Positions 1 through 5,860 of a stretch of DNA of 5,860 nucleotides are shown here, in pieces. The number at the start of each line of letters is the position of its first letter. Positions within the stretch are counted from its first letter, which is position 1. Source of the DNA: JAYVJH01 sp043777595. GTDB lineage: Bacteria; Bacteroidota; Bacteroidia; Cytophagales; Spirosomataceae. The stretch is taken from NCBI GenBank assembly GCA_043777595.1, contig JAYWHT010000008.1, forward strand, positions 1-5,860, given 5' to 3'. The notes below the pieces were generated by a model. The model saw only the letters and a program-made list of their open reading frames with translations. It ran no database searches and had not been told where the DNA came from. The position numbers were made by a program, and so were the translations under genes.

Positions 1-1
1 T

Positions 2-1651
2 CTACCTCCACCGCTTATACTGCGTTATCAATCCGTTTGTGCTACTGTCGTGATTGGTAATGGGCCAGTCGTTTTGTAGTTCTGGATAAATCTTATTGGC
101 CAACTGCTTGCCCAATTCTACGCCCCATTGGTCAAAACTATATACGTTCCAGACTATGCCCTGCACAAAAATCTTATGCTCGTACATCGCAATCAGGCTA
201 CCTAATACTTTGGGCGTAATTTTTTTGACCAAAATAGAGTTGGTCGGACGGTTGCCTTCAAAAACCTTAAATGGTGCGAGTTTGTCTATTTCAGTTTGTG
301 ATTTGCCGCTGGCTACCAATTCGGCAGTGGCTTCTTCCAACGTTTTGCCGTTCATGAGGGCTTCGGTTTGAGCAAAGAAGTTAGAAAGCAGCATTTTATG
401 ATGCTCGCCGATAGGATTGTGGCTGCTGGCTGGTGCGATAAAATCGGCTGGAATGAGTTTAGTGCCTTGGTGAATGAGCTGATAAAAAGCGTGTTGGCCA
501 TTTGTGCCAGGCTCGCCCCAAATCACTGGGCCTGTTTGGTAGTTTATCTTTTGGCCATCTCGTCCTACTTGCTTGCCGTTACTTTCCATGTCGCCTTGTT
601 GGAAATACGCCGCAAAACGATGTAGGTATTGGTCGTAAGGCAAAATGGCTTGGGTTTCGGCACCAAAAAAATTATTATACCATACGCCCAACAAAGCCAG
701 TATTACGGGTAGGTTTTTGTCAAAGGGCGTATTTCTGAAATGGTTGTCCATTTCGTGTGCGCCTGTGAGTAGTTGTTCAAAGTTACCAAAACCAATATAA
801 CAGGCGATAGAAAGGCCAATGGCCGACCAAAGCGAATACCGACCACCGACCCAATCCCAAAAGCCAAACATATTGGCGGGGTCAATTCCAAACTTTTCTA
901 CTTCGGTCTGATTGGTCGATATGGCCACAAAATGCTTGGCTACGTGGGCGCTATCTTTGGCGGTTTCCAAAAACCACGACCGTGCGCTGTGGGCGTTGGC
1001 CATGGTTTCTTGGGTCGTAAAAGTCTTTGAGGCAATCATAAACAACGTCGTCTCGGGGTTTACTTTGGCCAATGCCTCGGCTATGTGAGTTCCGTCCACG
1101 TTTGATACAAAATGAATATTCAGCCCTTTTTTGGCATAACTTTTCAGGGCTTCTGTTACCATCACCGGCCCGAGGTCAGAGCCACCAATACCAATATTTA
1201 CGATGTCGGTAATGGCCTTGTTGGTATAACCTTTCCATGAACCAGAACGTACTTTTTCAGAAAACCCCTTCATTTTATTAAGTACTTCGTTGATGTCAGG
1301 CATTACGTCTTTGCCATCTGCGACGACGGGCGTGTTTGACCGATTGCGAAGTGCAGTATGCAGTACGGCACGGTTTTCGGTAACGTTAATTTTTTGGCCT
1401 GTAAACATCTTTTCGATGGCATCGGTCAGTTCAGACTCTTTGGCCAAGTCCACCAAAAACGACATGGTGCGTTTGTTTATTCTGTTTTTGGAATAGTCGA
1501 GCAATATATCTCCAAACTTGACAGAAAATTTTTTAAAACGGTTAGTGTCTTCGGCGAAGAGTTCCCTTAAATGTTTTTTTGAGATGGTCTTATGGTGTGT
1601 TTTGAGTGTCTGAAAGGCTTTGGTCGAGGTAAATGGTATTGATTTTAGCAT
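2..1651 (-). CDS. pgi: Glucose-6-phosphate isomerase (phosphoglucose isomerase)
   Basis: Cytoplasmic enzyme that interconverts glucose 6-phosphate and fructose 6-phosphate in glycolysis and gluconeogenesis. The protein has 549 residues, the usual length of the long bacterial/eukaryotic-type GPI, and both ends are present: an ATG at 1651 and a TAG at 2-4. Visible family motifs are the first SIS sugar-phosphate loop (IGIGGSDLGP, about 153-162), SKTFTTQET (208-216), signature FWDWVGGRYSLW (264-275), QQGDMESNGK (351-360), GPVIWGEPGTNGQHAFYQLIHQG (374-396) and the C-terminal SSTNGLI. By comparison with the animal enzyme, the catalytic residues are Arg271, Glu356, His387 and Lys515, all present, so it should be active. 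There is no clear Shine-Dalgarno sequence; the start is preceded by an A-rich run, as is common in Bacteroidota. A 30-codon ORF ends 9 bases upstream and probably shares its transcript. The gene is divergent from the pseudouridine synthase gene. Confidence 0.97.
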   Translation of the reverse strand: MLKSIPFTSTKAFQTLKTHHKTISKKHLRELFAEDTNRFKKFSVKFGDILLDYSKNRINKRTMSFLVDLAKESELTDAIEKMFTGQKINVTENRAVLHTALRNRSNTPVVADGKDVMPDINEVLNKMKGFSEKVRSGSWKGYTNKAITDIVNIGIGGSDLGPVMVTEALKSYAKKGLNIHFVSNVDGTHIAEALAKVNPETTLFMIASKTFTTQETMANAHSARSWFLETAKDSAHVAKHFVAISTNQTEVEKFGIDPANMFGFWDWVGGRYSLWSAIGLSIACYIGFGNFEQLLTGAHEMDNHFRNTPFDKNLPVILALLGVWYNNFFGAETQAILPYDQYLHRFAAYFQQGDMESNGKQVGRDGQKINYQTGPVIWGEPGTNGQHAFYQLIHQGTKLIPADFIAPASSHNPIGEHHKMLLSNFFAQTEALMNGKTLEEATAELVASGKSQTEIDKLAPFKVFEGNRPTNSILVKKITPKVLGSLIAMYEHKIFVQGIVWNVYSFDQWGVELGKQLANKIYPELQNDWPITNHDSSTNGLITQYKRWR

Positions 1652-1660
1652 TTTTTTTAA

Positions 1661-1753
1661 TTATGAATAATGAGAATCGAACTGATACAAAGCATATTCG
1701 GCATAAGTATAAGTGCCGTTTAGGTCGAGGTCTGAGAGTTGTAGGGTTTTCAT
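1661..1753 (-). pseudogene. 30-codon ORF, probable N-terminal remnant of a Uma2 (DUF820) family gene, upstream of pgi
   Basis: A short ORF runs from ATG (1753) to TAA (1661) and encodes 30 residues beginning MKTLQLSDLDLNGTYTYAEY. From memory, this closely resembles the opening of many Bacteroidota/cyanobacterial Uma2 (DUF820, PD-(D/E)XK nuclease-like) proteins, whose N-terminus reads roughly LxLSDLDLNGTYTYADYLxW. A normal Uma2 protein is about 190-200 residues; here the ORF stops after FDSHYS, and pgi begins 9 bases later, so none of the nuclease core is present. The simplest reading is a decayed gene deleted up to pgi. Alternatives are a translated leader peptide coupled to pgi, or chance. 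A good TAnnTTTG element lies 28 bases upstream of its ATG, so it is probably transcribed with pgi. The resemblance is recalled, not searched. Confidence 0.5.
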
Positions 1754-1780
1754 GATTGACAAATTTTGAAACATTTATCA

Positions 1781-1788
1781 CAAAAATA
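1781..1788 (-). promoter_or_regulatory. Candidate -7 promoter element for the small ORF and pgi
   Basis: Read on the minus strand, this is TATTTTTG, a full match to the Bacteroidota -7 consensus TAnnTTTG. It would start transcription about 20 bases before the ATG of the 30-codon ORF, which then reads into pgi. No clear TTG -33 element sits at the expected spacing; only a T-rich run (minus strand of 1812-1817) is nearby, so support rests on the -7 element alone. Confidence 0.4.
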
Positions 1789-1800
1789 GTTATTTTACCG

Positions 1801-1807
1801 TAATTTG
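1801..1807 (+). promoter_or_regulatory. Near-consensus -7 element upstream of the pseudouridine synthase gene
   Basis: TAATTTG is one base short of the Bacteroidota -7 consensus TAnnTTTG. It ends 19 bases before the ATG at 1827. There is no recognisable TTG -33 element. The same heptamer occurs at nearly the same distance before the next plus-strand gene (2925-2931), followed in both cases by AAAAAACTA, which raises the chance that it is functional. Confidence 0.28.
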
Positions 1808-1826
1808 CCCTAAAAAACTAATATTG

Positions 1827-2858
1827 ATGCTCTCAGAAGACCAACACAACGACGAAGAAGACGAACTATATGAACACTACCGATTGGTGGTGGACAAAGG
1901 CCAGATGTTGATGCGCCTCGACCGTTATCTGAAACACTATATTCCAAAAATAACCAGAACCAAACTTCAAAATGCCATCGACACAGAGTCGGTTAAGGTC
2001 AATGAAAAAGTGTCGAAGTCGAGTTATCAAGTCAAGCCTTTTGATGTCATTACGGTTTCGATGCCTCACCCACCGTCTGACTACACGCTGCTGCCCGAAG
2101 ACTTACAGTTAGATATTCAGTACGAAGACGACGACCTGCTGATTGTCAATAAACCTGCTGGTATGGTCGTACACCCTGCTTTTGGGCATTGGGCGGGTAC
2201 GTTGGTCAATGGGCTGGTTTATCATTTGCAAAACTTGCCGACACACAAAAACGGCGACATTCGGCCTGGCCTCGTACATCGCATAGACAAGGACACGTCT
2301 GGGCTGCTCGTTATTGCCAAAAACGACTATGCGATGGCATTTTTGGCCAAACAGTTTGCCGACCATAGCATTGAGCGCACCTACATAGCCTTGTGTTGGG
2401 GCGAACCTAAGCAAGCTGCTGGTACAATAATTGGCCACATTGGCCGCAGTACCAGAGACCGCAAAATTATGGACGTATTCGAGGACGGTTCTCAGGGCAA
2501 GCACGCTGTAACTCACTACAAAACCCTCCAACCGCTACGTTATGTGGCCTTGGTACAATGTAATTTAGAAACAGGCCGCACGCATCAAATCAGGGCGCAT
2601 TTTCAGCACATTGGCCACCCACTTTTTGGCGATAGTACTTATGGCGGGGACAAGATTTTGAGAGGCACCACGAGCGGTAGCTATCGGTCGTTTGCCGAAA
2701 ATTGTTTAGAAATCATGCCTCGCCAGTCGCTCCATGCCAAATCATTGGGGTTTATTCACCCCAAAACCAACCAATGGGTTCAGTTTGAGTCTGAGCTACC
2801 CGGCGATTTTAAAAATGTATTGACCAAATGGGAAACCTATATGGCTCAACTCAAATAA
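1827..2858 (+). CDS. rluD: RluD/RluA-family 23S rRNA pseudouridine synthase
   Basis: Isomerises specific uridines in RNA to pseudouridine; RluD itself acts on helix 69 of 23S rRNA and supports ribosome assembly. The 343-residue protein has an acidic N-terminal tail (about 1-20), an S4 RNA-binding domain (about 29-77, MRLDRYLKHYIPKITRTKLQ onward), then the RluA catalytic domain. The family signature HRIDKDTSGLLVIAK is at 151-165, giving catalytic Asp154; GRTHQIRAHFQHIGHPLFGD (250-269) is the other conserved block. Length and order fit RluD rather than the shorter S4-less RluA/RluC-like forms. An in-frame TTG at 1824 could add one residue, but the ATG at 1827 is preferred. Bacteroidota carry several RluA paralogues, so exact target sites (1911/1915/1917 in E. 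coli numbering) are an inference. It is divergent from pgi and 93 bases upstream of the acyltransferase pair. Confidence 0.9.
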   Translation: MLSEDQHNDEEDELYEHYRLVVDKGQMLMRLDRYLKHYIPKITRTKLQNAIDTESVKVNEKVSKSSYQVKPFDVITVSMPHPPSDYTLLPEDLQLDIQYEDDDLLIVNKPAGMVVHPAFGHWAGTLVNGLVYHLQNLPTHKNGDIRPGLVHRIDKDTSGLLVIAKNDYAMAFLAKQFADHSIERTYIALCWGEPKQAAGTIIGHIGRSTRDRKIMDVFEDGSQGKHAVTHYKTLQPLRYVALVQCNLETGRTHQIRAHFQHIGHPLFGDSTYGGDKILRGTTSGSYRSFAENCLEIMPRQSLHAKSLGFIHPKTNQWVQFESELPGDFKNVLTKWETYMAQLK

Positions 2859-2904
2859 GTGTCGGTTATGTTAAATTATTGTGAAGTTATGACATTCTAC
2901 TTTT

Positions 2905-2931
2905 TTGAAATCGAATAAGTAACCTAATTTG
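2905..2931 (+). promoter_or_regulatory. Candidate promoter of the acyltransferase operon
   Basis: A TTG (2905-2907, at the end of a T-run) lies 17 bases before TAATTTG (2925-2931). This resembles the Bacteroidota -33 TTG / -7 TAnnTTTG promoter, although the -7 element has one base too few between TA and TTTG. It ends 20 bases before the ATG at 2952. It would make the two acyltransferase genes independent of the pseudouridine synthase gene; no terminator is visible between them, so read-through is also possible. Confidence 0.35.
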
Positions 2932-2951
2932 TAGAAATGAAAAAACTATAA

Positions 2952-4433
2952 ATGAACGTTAGCATCAATCAGACCGACCTAAAAAGGCTTGATAACTTTG
3001 AAAAACCTACTCTTTTTATTGCCAATCAACCCAAAAAAAAGAAAGAAGAAAAAGTACTCAAATCGTTTTTGGGCAGTAAATATCCTGGTATTATTGGTAT
3101 TTCGCTGAATATCGACAAACCAAAAAAATCAATTAGTAATATTCAGGCAATAATTGAAGGCTGTAATCAGACTACCGCCAAACCTGTTTTTGTACTTTTG
3201 GTGTCTTTTTGTTCTCAAAAAGACAATGATTTAATTTATCAAAAACAACTGAATAAGTGTTTTGATTGGCTCAAAAAAATGAATATTGATATAGTGCTCG
3301 TCAGTATTGTATCCAACAAACTGATTGGTACAGACAATCTGACAGATGAGTTGCCCCAAAAGGATACTTTACAGATTAGAATAAGCCCAAAAATAGAAAG
3401 CACTGACATAGCTTTACTCAAAAAAGGCTATGAGTTTAGGCGGTTTGTGCAGTCTCGGTTGTTTGCCATGAACGCACTCAATACCACCAAAGCCAATGTC
3501 TCAAAATTGGCCGGTACAGATGGTAGCCAAGCCAAAATTGCCGAGCCTACCGACAGCTCACTGGTGTCGAGCGAAATCGACTTATTGAGGTACTGGGGTT
3601 TTAGGGTTGTTGAGCAGTCAAATTTTGAGGTTTTTGTGGCTGACTCAGCCCTGATTCCATACACATTAAGAGAAATTGGTCGTTTGCGAGAAATGACTTT
3701 TAGAGCAGTAGGCGAGGGTACGGGCAATGAAATGGATATCGACGATTTTGATTTTTATTACAAACAATTAGTAATCTGGGACAAAACCGAATGCCGAATC
3801 GTAGGCGGTTACAGGATTGGGCTTGGCGACCGTGTTTTTGCACAGTACGGTGTCAATGGTTTTTATATTTCAACACTTTTTAAAATTAAAGAAGAGTTGT
3901 TCAAAACACTCATTAAGTCTATCGAACTGGGACGCTCGTACATCATTGAAGACTATCAACGAAAGCCACAACCACTTTTTTTGCTCTGGAAAGGGATTTT
4001 GATGTTTTTATTGGCCAATCCTCAATACCGTTATCTGATTGGCCCTGTGAGTATTAGCCGCAAATATTCTGATATTTCTCGTGGCATGATGGTTGCCTTT
4101 TTGAAAAAACACCATTTCAATAAAAAACTATCCAAGCACCTCAAACCTCGCAAGGCTTTCAAGGTCAAAAGCAAGGGTATCGATACCGATATTCTTCTAA
4201 AAACGCTGGGCAAAGAGATTAGCAATTTAGACAAATTTATTGAATCGACGGAAGTCGGTCTTAGCCGAACGCCAGTATTGTTGAGGCAATATATCAGGCA
4301 AAATGCCAAGTTTATAGGTTTTAACATCGACCCACTTTTTGCAGATTGTTTGGACGGATTGATAGTAGTGGACATCAAGGACATTCCCAAAAGTACCATC
4401 GAAGCCCTACAAAAAGAAAGACTTTCAAACTAA
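2952..4433 (+). CDS. OlsB/GlsB-like GNAT N-acyltransferase with a degenerate N-terminal PlsC-like domain
   Basis: Predicted aminolipid N-acyltransferase: it would transfer a 3-hydroxy-fatty acyl chain from acyl-ACP to the amino group of an amino acid (ornithine, glycine or similar) to form a lyso-aminolipid. Residues about 222-390 match the OlsB-like/hemolysin GNAT domain (Acetyltransf_5 type): REIGRLREMTFRAVGEG (240-256), IVGGYRIG (283-290), GFYISTLFK (303-311), PLFLLWKGI (341-349) and RYLIGPVSIS (360-369). The tail about 410-485 (PVLLRQYIRQNAKFIGFNID, 441-460, and CLDGLIVVD, 466-474) is also typical of the Bacteroidota family. Residues 1-175 fit the position of the PlsC domain in fused OlsF-like proteins, ending in a recognisable TLQIRISPKI...FRRFVQSRLFAMNAL stretch, but lack its catalytic motifs. 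The ATG at 2952 follows an in-frame TAA directly, so no longer start is possible. The N-terminal third is AT-rich (28% GC at 3001-3060). No membrane segment is obvious. Confidence 0.82.
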   Translation: MNVSINQTDLKRLDNFEKPTLFIANQPKKKKEEKVLKSFLGSKYPGIIGISLNIDKPKKSISNIQAIIEGCNQTTAKPVFVLLVSFCSQKDNDLIYQKQLNKCFDWLKKMNIDIVLVSIVSNKLIGTDNLTDELPQKDTLQIRISPKIESTDIALLKKGYEFRRFVQSRLFAMNALNTTKANVSKLAGTDGSQAKIAEPTDSSLVSSEIDLLRYWGFRVVEQSNFEVFVADSALIPYTLREIGRLREMTFRAVGEGTGNEMDIDDFDFYYKQLVIWDKTECRIVGGYRIGLGDRVFAQYGVNGFYISTLFKIKEELFKTLIKSIELGRSYIIEDYQRKPQPLFLLWKGILMFLLANPQYRYLIGPVSISRKYSDISRGMMVAFLKKHHFNKKLSKHLKPRKAFKVKSKGIDTDILLKTLGKEISNLDKFIESTEVGLSRTPVLLRQYIRQNAKFIGFNIDPLFADCLDGLIVVDIKDIPKSTIEALQKERLSN

Positions 4434-4442
4434 CTAAATTGC

Positions 4443-5165
4443 ATGAAAATAATAGCTGTCGCTCGGTTTATTGGTCTGATTTTACTTATCTTTCGTTGTA
4501 TTATTCCTATTTATTTTCGTTCATTTTTTGTAAAAAATGATGTTTGGTATGGTCTCAAACGGCGACAAAAAATGTCGGCCTCGCTCATGAAACTATTGGG
4601 AATAGACCTCAAAGTTGTTGGGTTGCCACTACAAGGTACTTATTTGTATGTATCCAACCACCAGTCGTATATTGACCCCGCTATTATTTCCAAATACATC
4701 ATGGCGCTTACTATCACCAAGGCAGAGGTCGAAAAATGGCCTCTGATTGGCTTTGCTGTCAAATTAACGGGTAATTTATTTGTTAAGCGAGAAAGCAGAC
4801 AAAGTCGATTGGCAGTCTTTCAGGGACTAAAAGACTGCTTGAATGTAGGGTTGCCGATATTGCTTTTTCCAGAGGGTACAACCTCAACAAACGACATTAC
4901 GCTGCCTTTTCAGTCAGGGGGCTTTTCGGTTGCCGCCGAGCAGGGTATTGGTGTTGTGCCAATCGCAGTTAGTTATGGCTCAAAAGAAGACTGTTTTGTG
5001 GGTGATGAGACTTTTATAGCTCATTTTTTTCGGTGTTTTGCAAAACCAAAAATGAAGGCTTATGTCTATTTTGGTGAACCGATTTTTGACACAGACGCAA
5101 AAACACTGAGAGACGAAACAAAAAAAGCAATTGATTTTTACTTAATTCAACTGGTTTTTCGTTGA
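4443..5165 (+). CDS. PlsC-family lysophospholipid/aminolipid O-acyltransferase (GlsA/OlsA-like)
   Basis: Acyltransferase of the 1-acyl-sn-glycerol-3-phosphate acyltransferase family, 240 residues, the normal length. A hydrophobic N-terminal segment (about 3-23) should anchor it in the inner membrane. All four family blocks are visible: NHQSYID (72-78), giving His73-X4-Asp78; GNLFVKRES (110-118, with Arg116); FPEGTTS (142-148); and VVPIAVSYG (171-179). It should be catalytically active. The gene starts 9 bases after the N-acyltransferase stop codon, so the two form an operon. By analogy with OlsB-OlsA and Bacteroides GlsB-GlsA, I infer that it acylates the 3-hydroxyl of the lyso-aminolipid made by its neighbour. 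The alternative is ordinary phosphatidic acid synthesis (plsC); the sequence alone does not separate these, and the context favours aminolipids. Confidence 0.88.
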   Translation: MKIIAVARFIGLILLIFRCIIPIYFRSFFVKNDVWYGLKRRQKMSASLMKLLGIDLKVVGLPLQGTYLYVSNHQSYIDPAIISKYIMALTITKAEVEKWPLIGFAVKLTGNLFVKRESRQSRLAVFQGLKDCLNVGLPILLFPEGTTSTNDITLPFQSGGFSVAAEQGIGVVPIAVSYGSKEDCFVGDETFIAHFFRCFAKPKMKAYVYFGEPIFDTDAKTLRDETKKAIDFYLIQLVFR

Positions 5166-5178
5166 TTTATACGGGTTT

Positions 5179-5211
5179 ACCGAAGCCATCGCTCTAAGCG
5201 ATGGCTTCGGT
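5179..5211. terminator. Perfect 15-bp hairpin between convergent genes, possible bidirectional terminator
   Basis: ACCGAAGCCATCGCT (5179-5193) and its exact reverse complement AGCGATGGCTTCGGT (5197-5211) flank a 3-base loop, CTA. It begins 14 bases after the acyltransferase stop codon and lies 44 bases beyond the stop codon of the opposing phosphoribosyltransferase gene, the right place for a shared terminator. Neither strand has a U-run after the stem, so it is not a canonical intrinsic terminator; it may instead block 3' exonucleases or be a small mobile/REP-like repeat. A further GGCTTC (5214-5219) repeats part of the right arm. Confidence 0.6.
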
Positions 5212-5254
5212 TCGGCTTCAAGCAGCATCTCCGTAGAAATCATAGTAGAACCTT

Positions 5255-5761
5255 TCAACTTAAATAAACCCCCGAGTCATTGCCCGATAAAACGACCTTG
5301 ATGTGTTCTTCGAGTGTGGTACTGAGGGCGTAGCCAATGTAGTCGGCAGAAATAGGAAACGACCGATGCCCCCGATTGACCATCACAGCCACTTGAAGTT
5401 TTTTGAGCGGTACGCCCACAAACGGCGACAGGCTGTATGCCAACGTGCGGCCTGTGTGTAGTACGTCGTCCACTACAATTATTACTTTACCCGACATATC
5501 GCTGCGAGACATATCAAAGACTGCCGACTGGTGTGGTTTAGCTTTGTCGATTTCAATTTGTTTCAAAACTATTTTGATAGCTGAAATACCGCTCAAAACT
5601 TGACCCAGTTGCTCGGCCATCTCATAGCCTTGGCCTACAATACCAGCCAAAACGATTTCAGTTTCTTCAAAATTTCGTTCGTATATCTCAAAAGCTACCC
5701 GCTTTATTTTTTGATTGGTTTGCTCAGGGGTTAGTATTATTTTAGGTATAAGAGTAGCCAT
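5255..5761 (-). CDS. pyrR: PyrR-like phosphoribosyltransferase
   Basis: Type I phosphoribosyltransferase of 168 residues, cytoplasmic. The PRPP-binding signature VIIVVDDVLHTGRT is at 93-106, with the acidic pair Asp98-Asp99. The C-terminal block LQVAVMVNRGHRSFPISADYIG (122-143) matches the PyrR pattern of [20 protein letters not shown]. PyrR proteins make UMP from uracil and PRPP, and in Firmicutes also bind pyr mRNA to control attenuation. The segment that in PyrR reads LDITLYRDD is replaced here by VLKQIEIDKAKPHQ (65-78), so this is a divergent member; no pyr attenuator is visible nearby and no pyrimidine gene adjoins it. It may therefore act only as a phosphoribosyltransferase, perhaps with another base substrate. 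Start ATG at 5761; upstream sequence is AT-rich without a Shine-Dalgarno motif. It converges on the acyltransferase operon. Confidence 0.78.
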   Translation of the reverse strand: MATLIPKIILTPEQTNQKIKRVAFEIYERNFEETEIVLAGIVGQGYEMAEQLGQVLSGISAIKIVLKQIEIDKAKPHQSAVFDMSRSDMSGKVIIVVDDVLHTGRTLAYSLSPFVGVPLKKLQVAVMVNRGHRSFPISADYIGYALSTTLEEHIKVVLSGNDSGVYLS

Positions 5762-5860
5762 AATAAGTGCTTGGGTAAAATTAGTTTAGATTAAATTCAG
5801 AAAAATTGATGTTTACATTTTTACCTAAATTAGCTAAAAACCGATTAACAGCATAAAAAA

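Noticed and set aside
1590..1781. 63-codon minus-strand ORF across the start of pgi and the intergenic region
   Set aside because: It overlaps pgi in another frame and shows no domain. The 30-codon ORF at 1661-1753 in a different frame is the better candidate.
2109..2531. 140-codon minus-strand ORF opposite the pseudouridine synthase gene
   Set aside because: It lies wholly inside a well-supported gene with intact catalytic motifs, and its translation shows no recognisable domain. It is a shadow frame.
3033..3040. Run of eight A bases near the start of the N-acyltransferase gene, considered as a frameshift explaining the degenerate N-terminus
   Set aside because: Weak similarity to the PlsC-like pattern is in the same frame on both sides of the run, and the reading frame is open throughout, so no frameshift is needed.
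4031..4399. 122-codon minus-strand ORF opposite the N-acyltransferase gene
   Set aside because: The plus-strand frame carries conserved family motifs through this whole stretch; the reverse frame shows nothing recognisable.
5762..5860. Possible promoter (TAATTTTA on the minus strand of 5776-5783) and short palindromes such as TTAGCTAA upstream of the phosphoribosyltransferase gene
   Set aside because: The element misses the final G of TAnnTTTG, has no clear -33 partner and would leave almost no leader. The short palindromes are expected in AT-rich DNA.

Overview
The window looks like chromosomal DNA of a Bacteroidota bacterium, probably of the Cytophagales type. The reasons are the protein flavour of all five main genes, A-rich sequence instead of Shine-Dalgarno motifs before the start codons, matches or near-matches to the Bacteroidota promoter element TAnnTTTG, and an aminolipid acyltransferase gene of a kind I associate with this phylum. 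The genus cannot be determined by eye. I see no tRNA, rRNA, CRISPR array, insertion sequence or phage gene.

Layout. (1) Positions 2-1651, minus strand: a complete glucose-6-phosphate isomerase gene (pgi). (2) Positions 1652-1826: a divergent intergenic region. It contains a 30-codon ORF (1661-1753, minus) that resembles the N-terminus of Uma2/DUF820 proteins and ends 9 bases before pgi, plus candidate promoters for both directions. (3) Positions 1827-2858, plus: an RluD/RluA-type 23S rRNA pseudouridine synthase; the ATG at 1827 is a better start than the TTG at 1824. (4) Positions 2952-4433 and 4443-5165, plus, 9 bases apart: a two-gene acyltransferase operon, with an OlsB/GlsB-like GNAT N-acyltransferase followed by a PlsC-family O-acyltransferase. 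(5) Positions 5179-5211: a perfect 15-bp hairpin between convergent genes. (6) Positions 5255-5761, minus: a PyrR-like phosphoribosyltransferase. Positions 5762-5860 hold only AT-rich upstream sequence.

The most interesting part is region 4. Known Bacteroidota proteins of this type often fuse an N-terminal PlsC-like O-acyltransferase to a C-terminal OlsB-like N-acyltransferase, as in OlsF. Here the first gene keeps the C-terminal N-acyltransferase half in canonical form. Its first ~175 residues look like the same PlsC domain with the catalytic motifs gone (NHP-type motif now NQP, FPxGE-type motif now LLVSF). The next gene supplies a separate PlsC enzyme with intact H-X4-D and FPEG motifs. I infer that the pair makes an N,O-diacylated aminolipid (ornithine, glycine or related lipid), with the dead domain perhaps kept as a scaffold or regulator. 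The remaining genes are housekeeping genes with no evident link to this operon.
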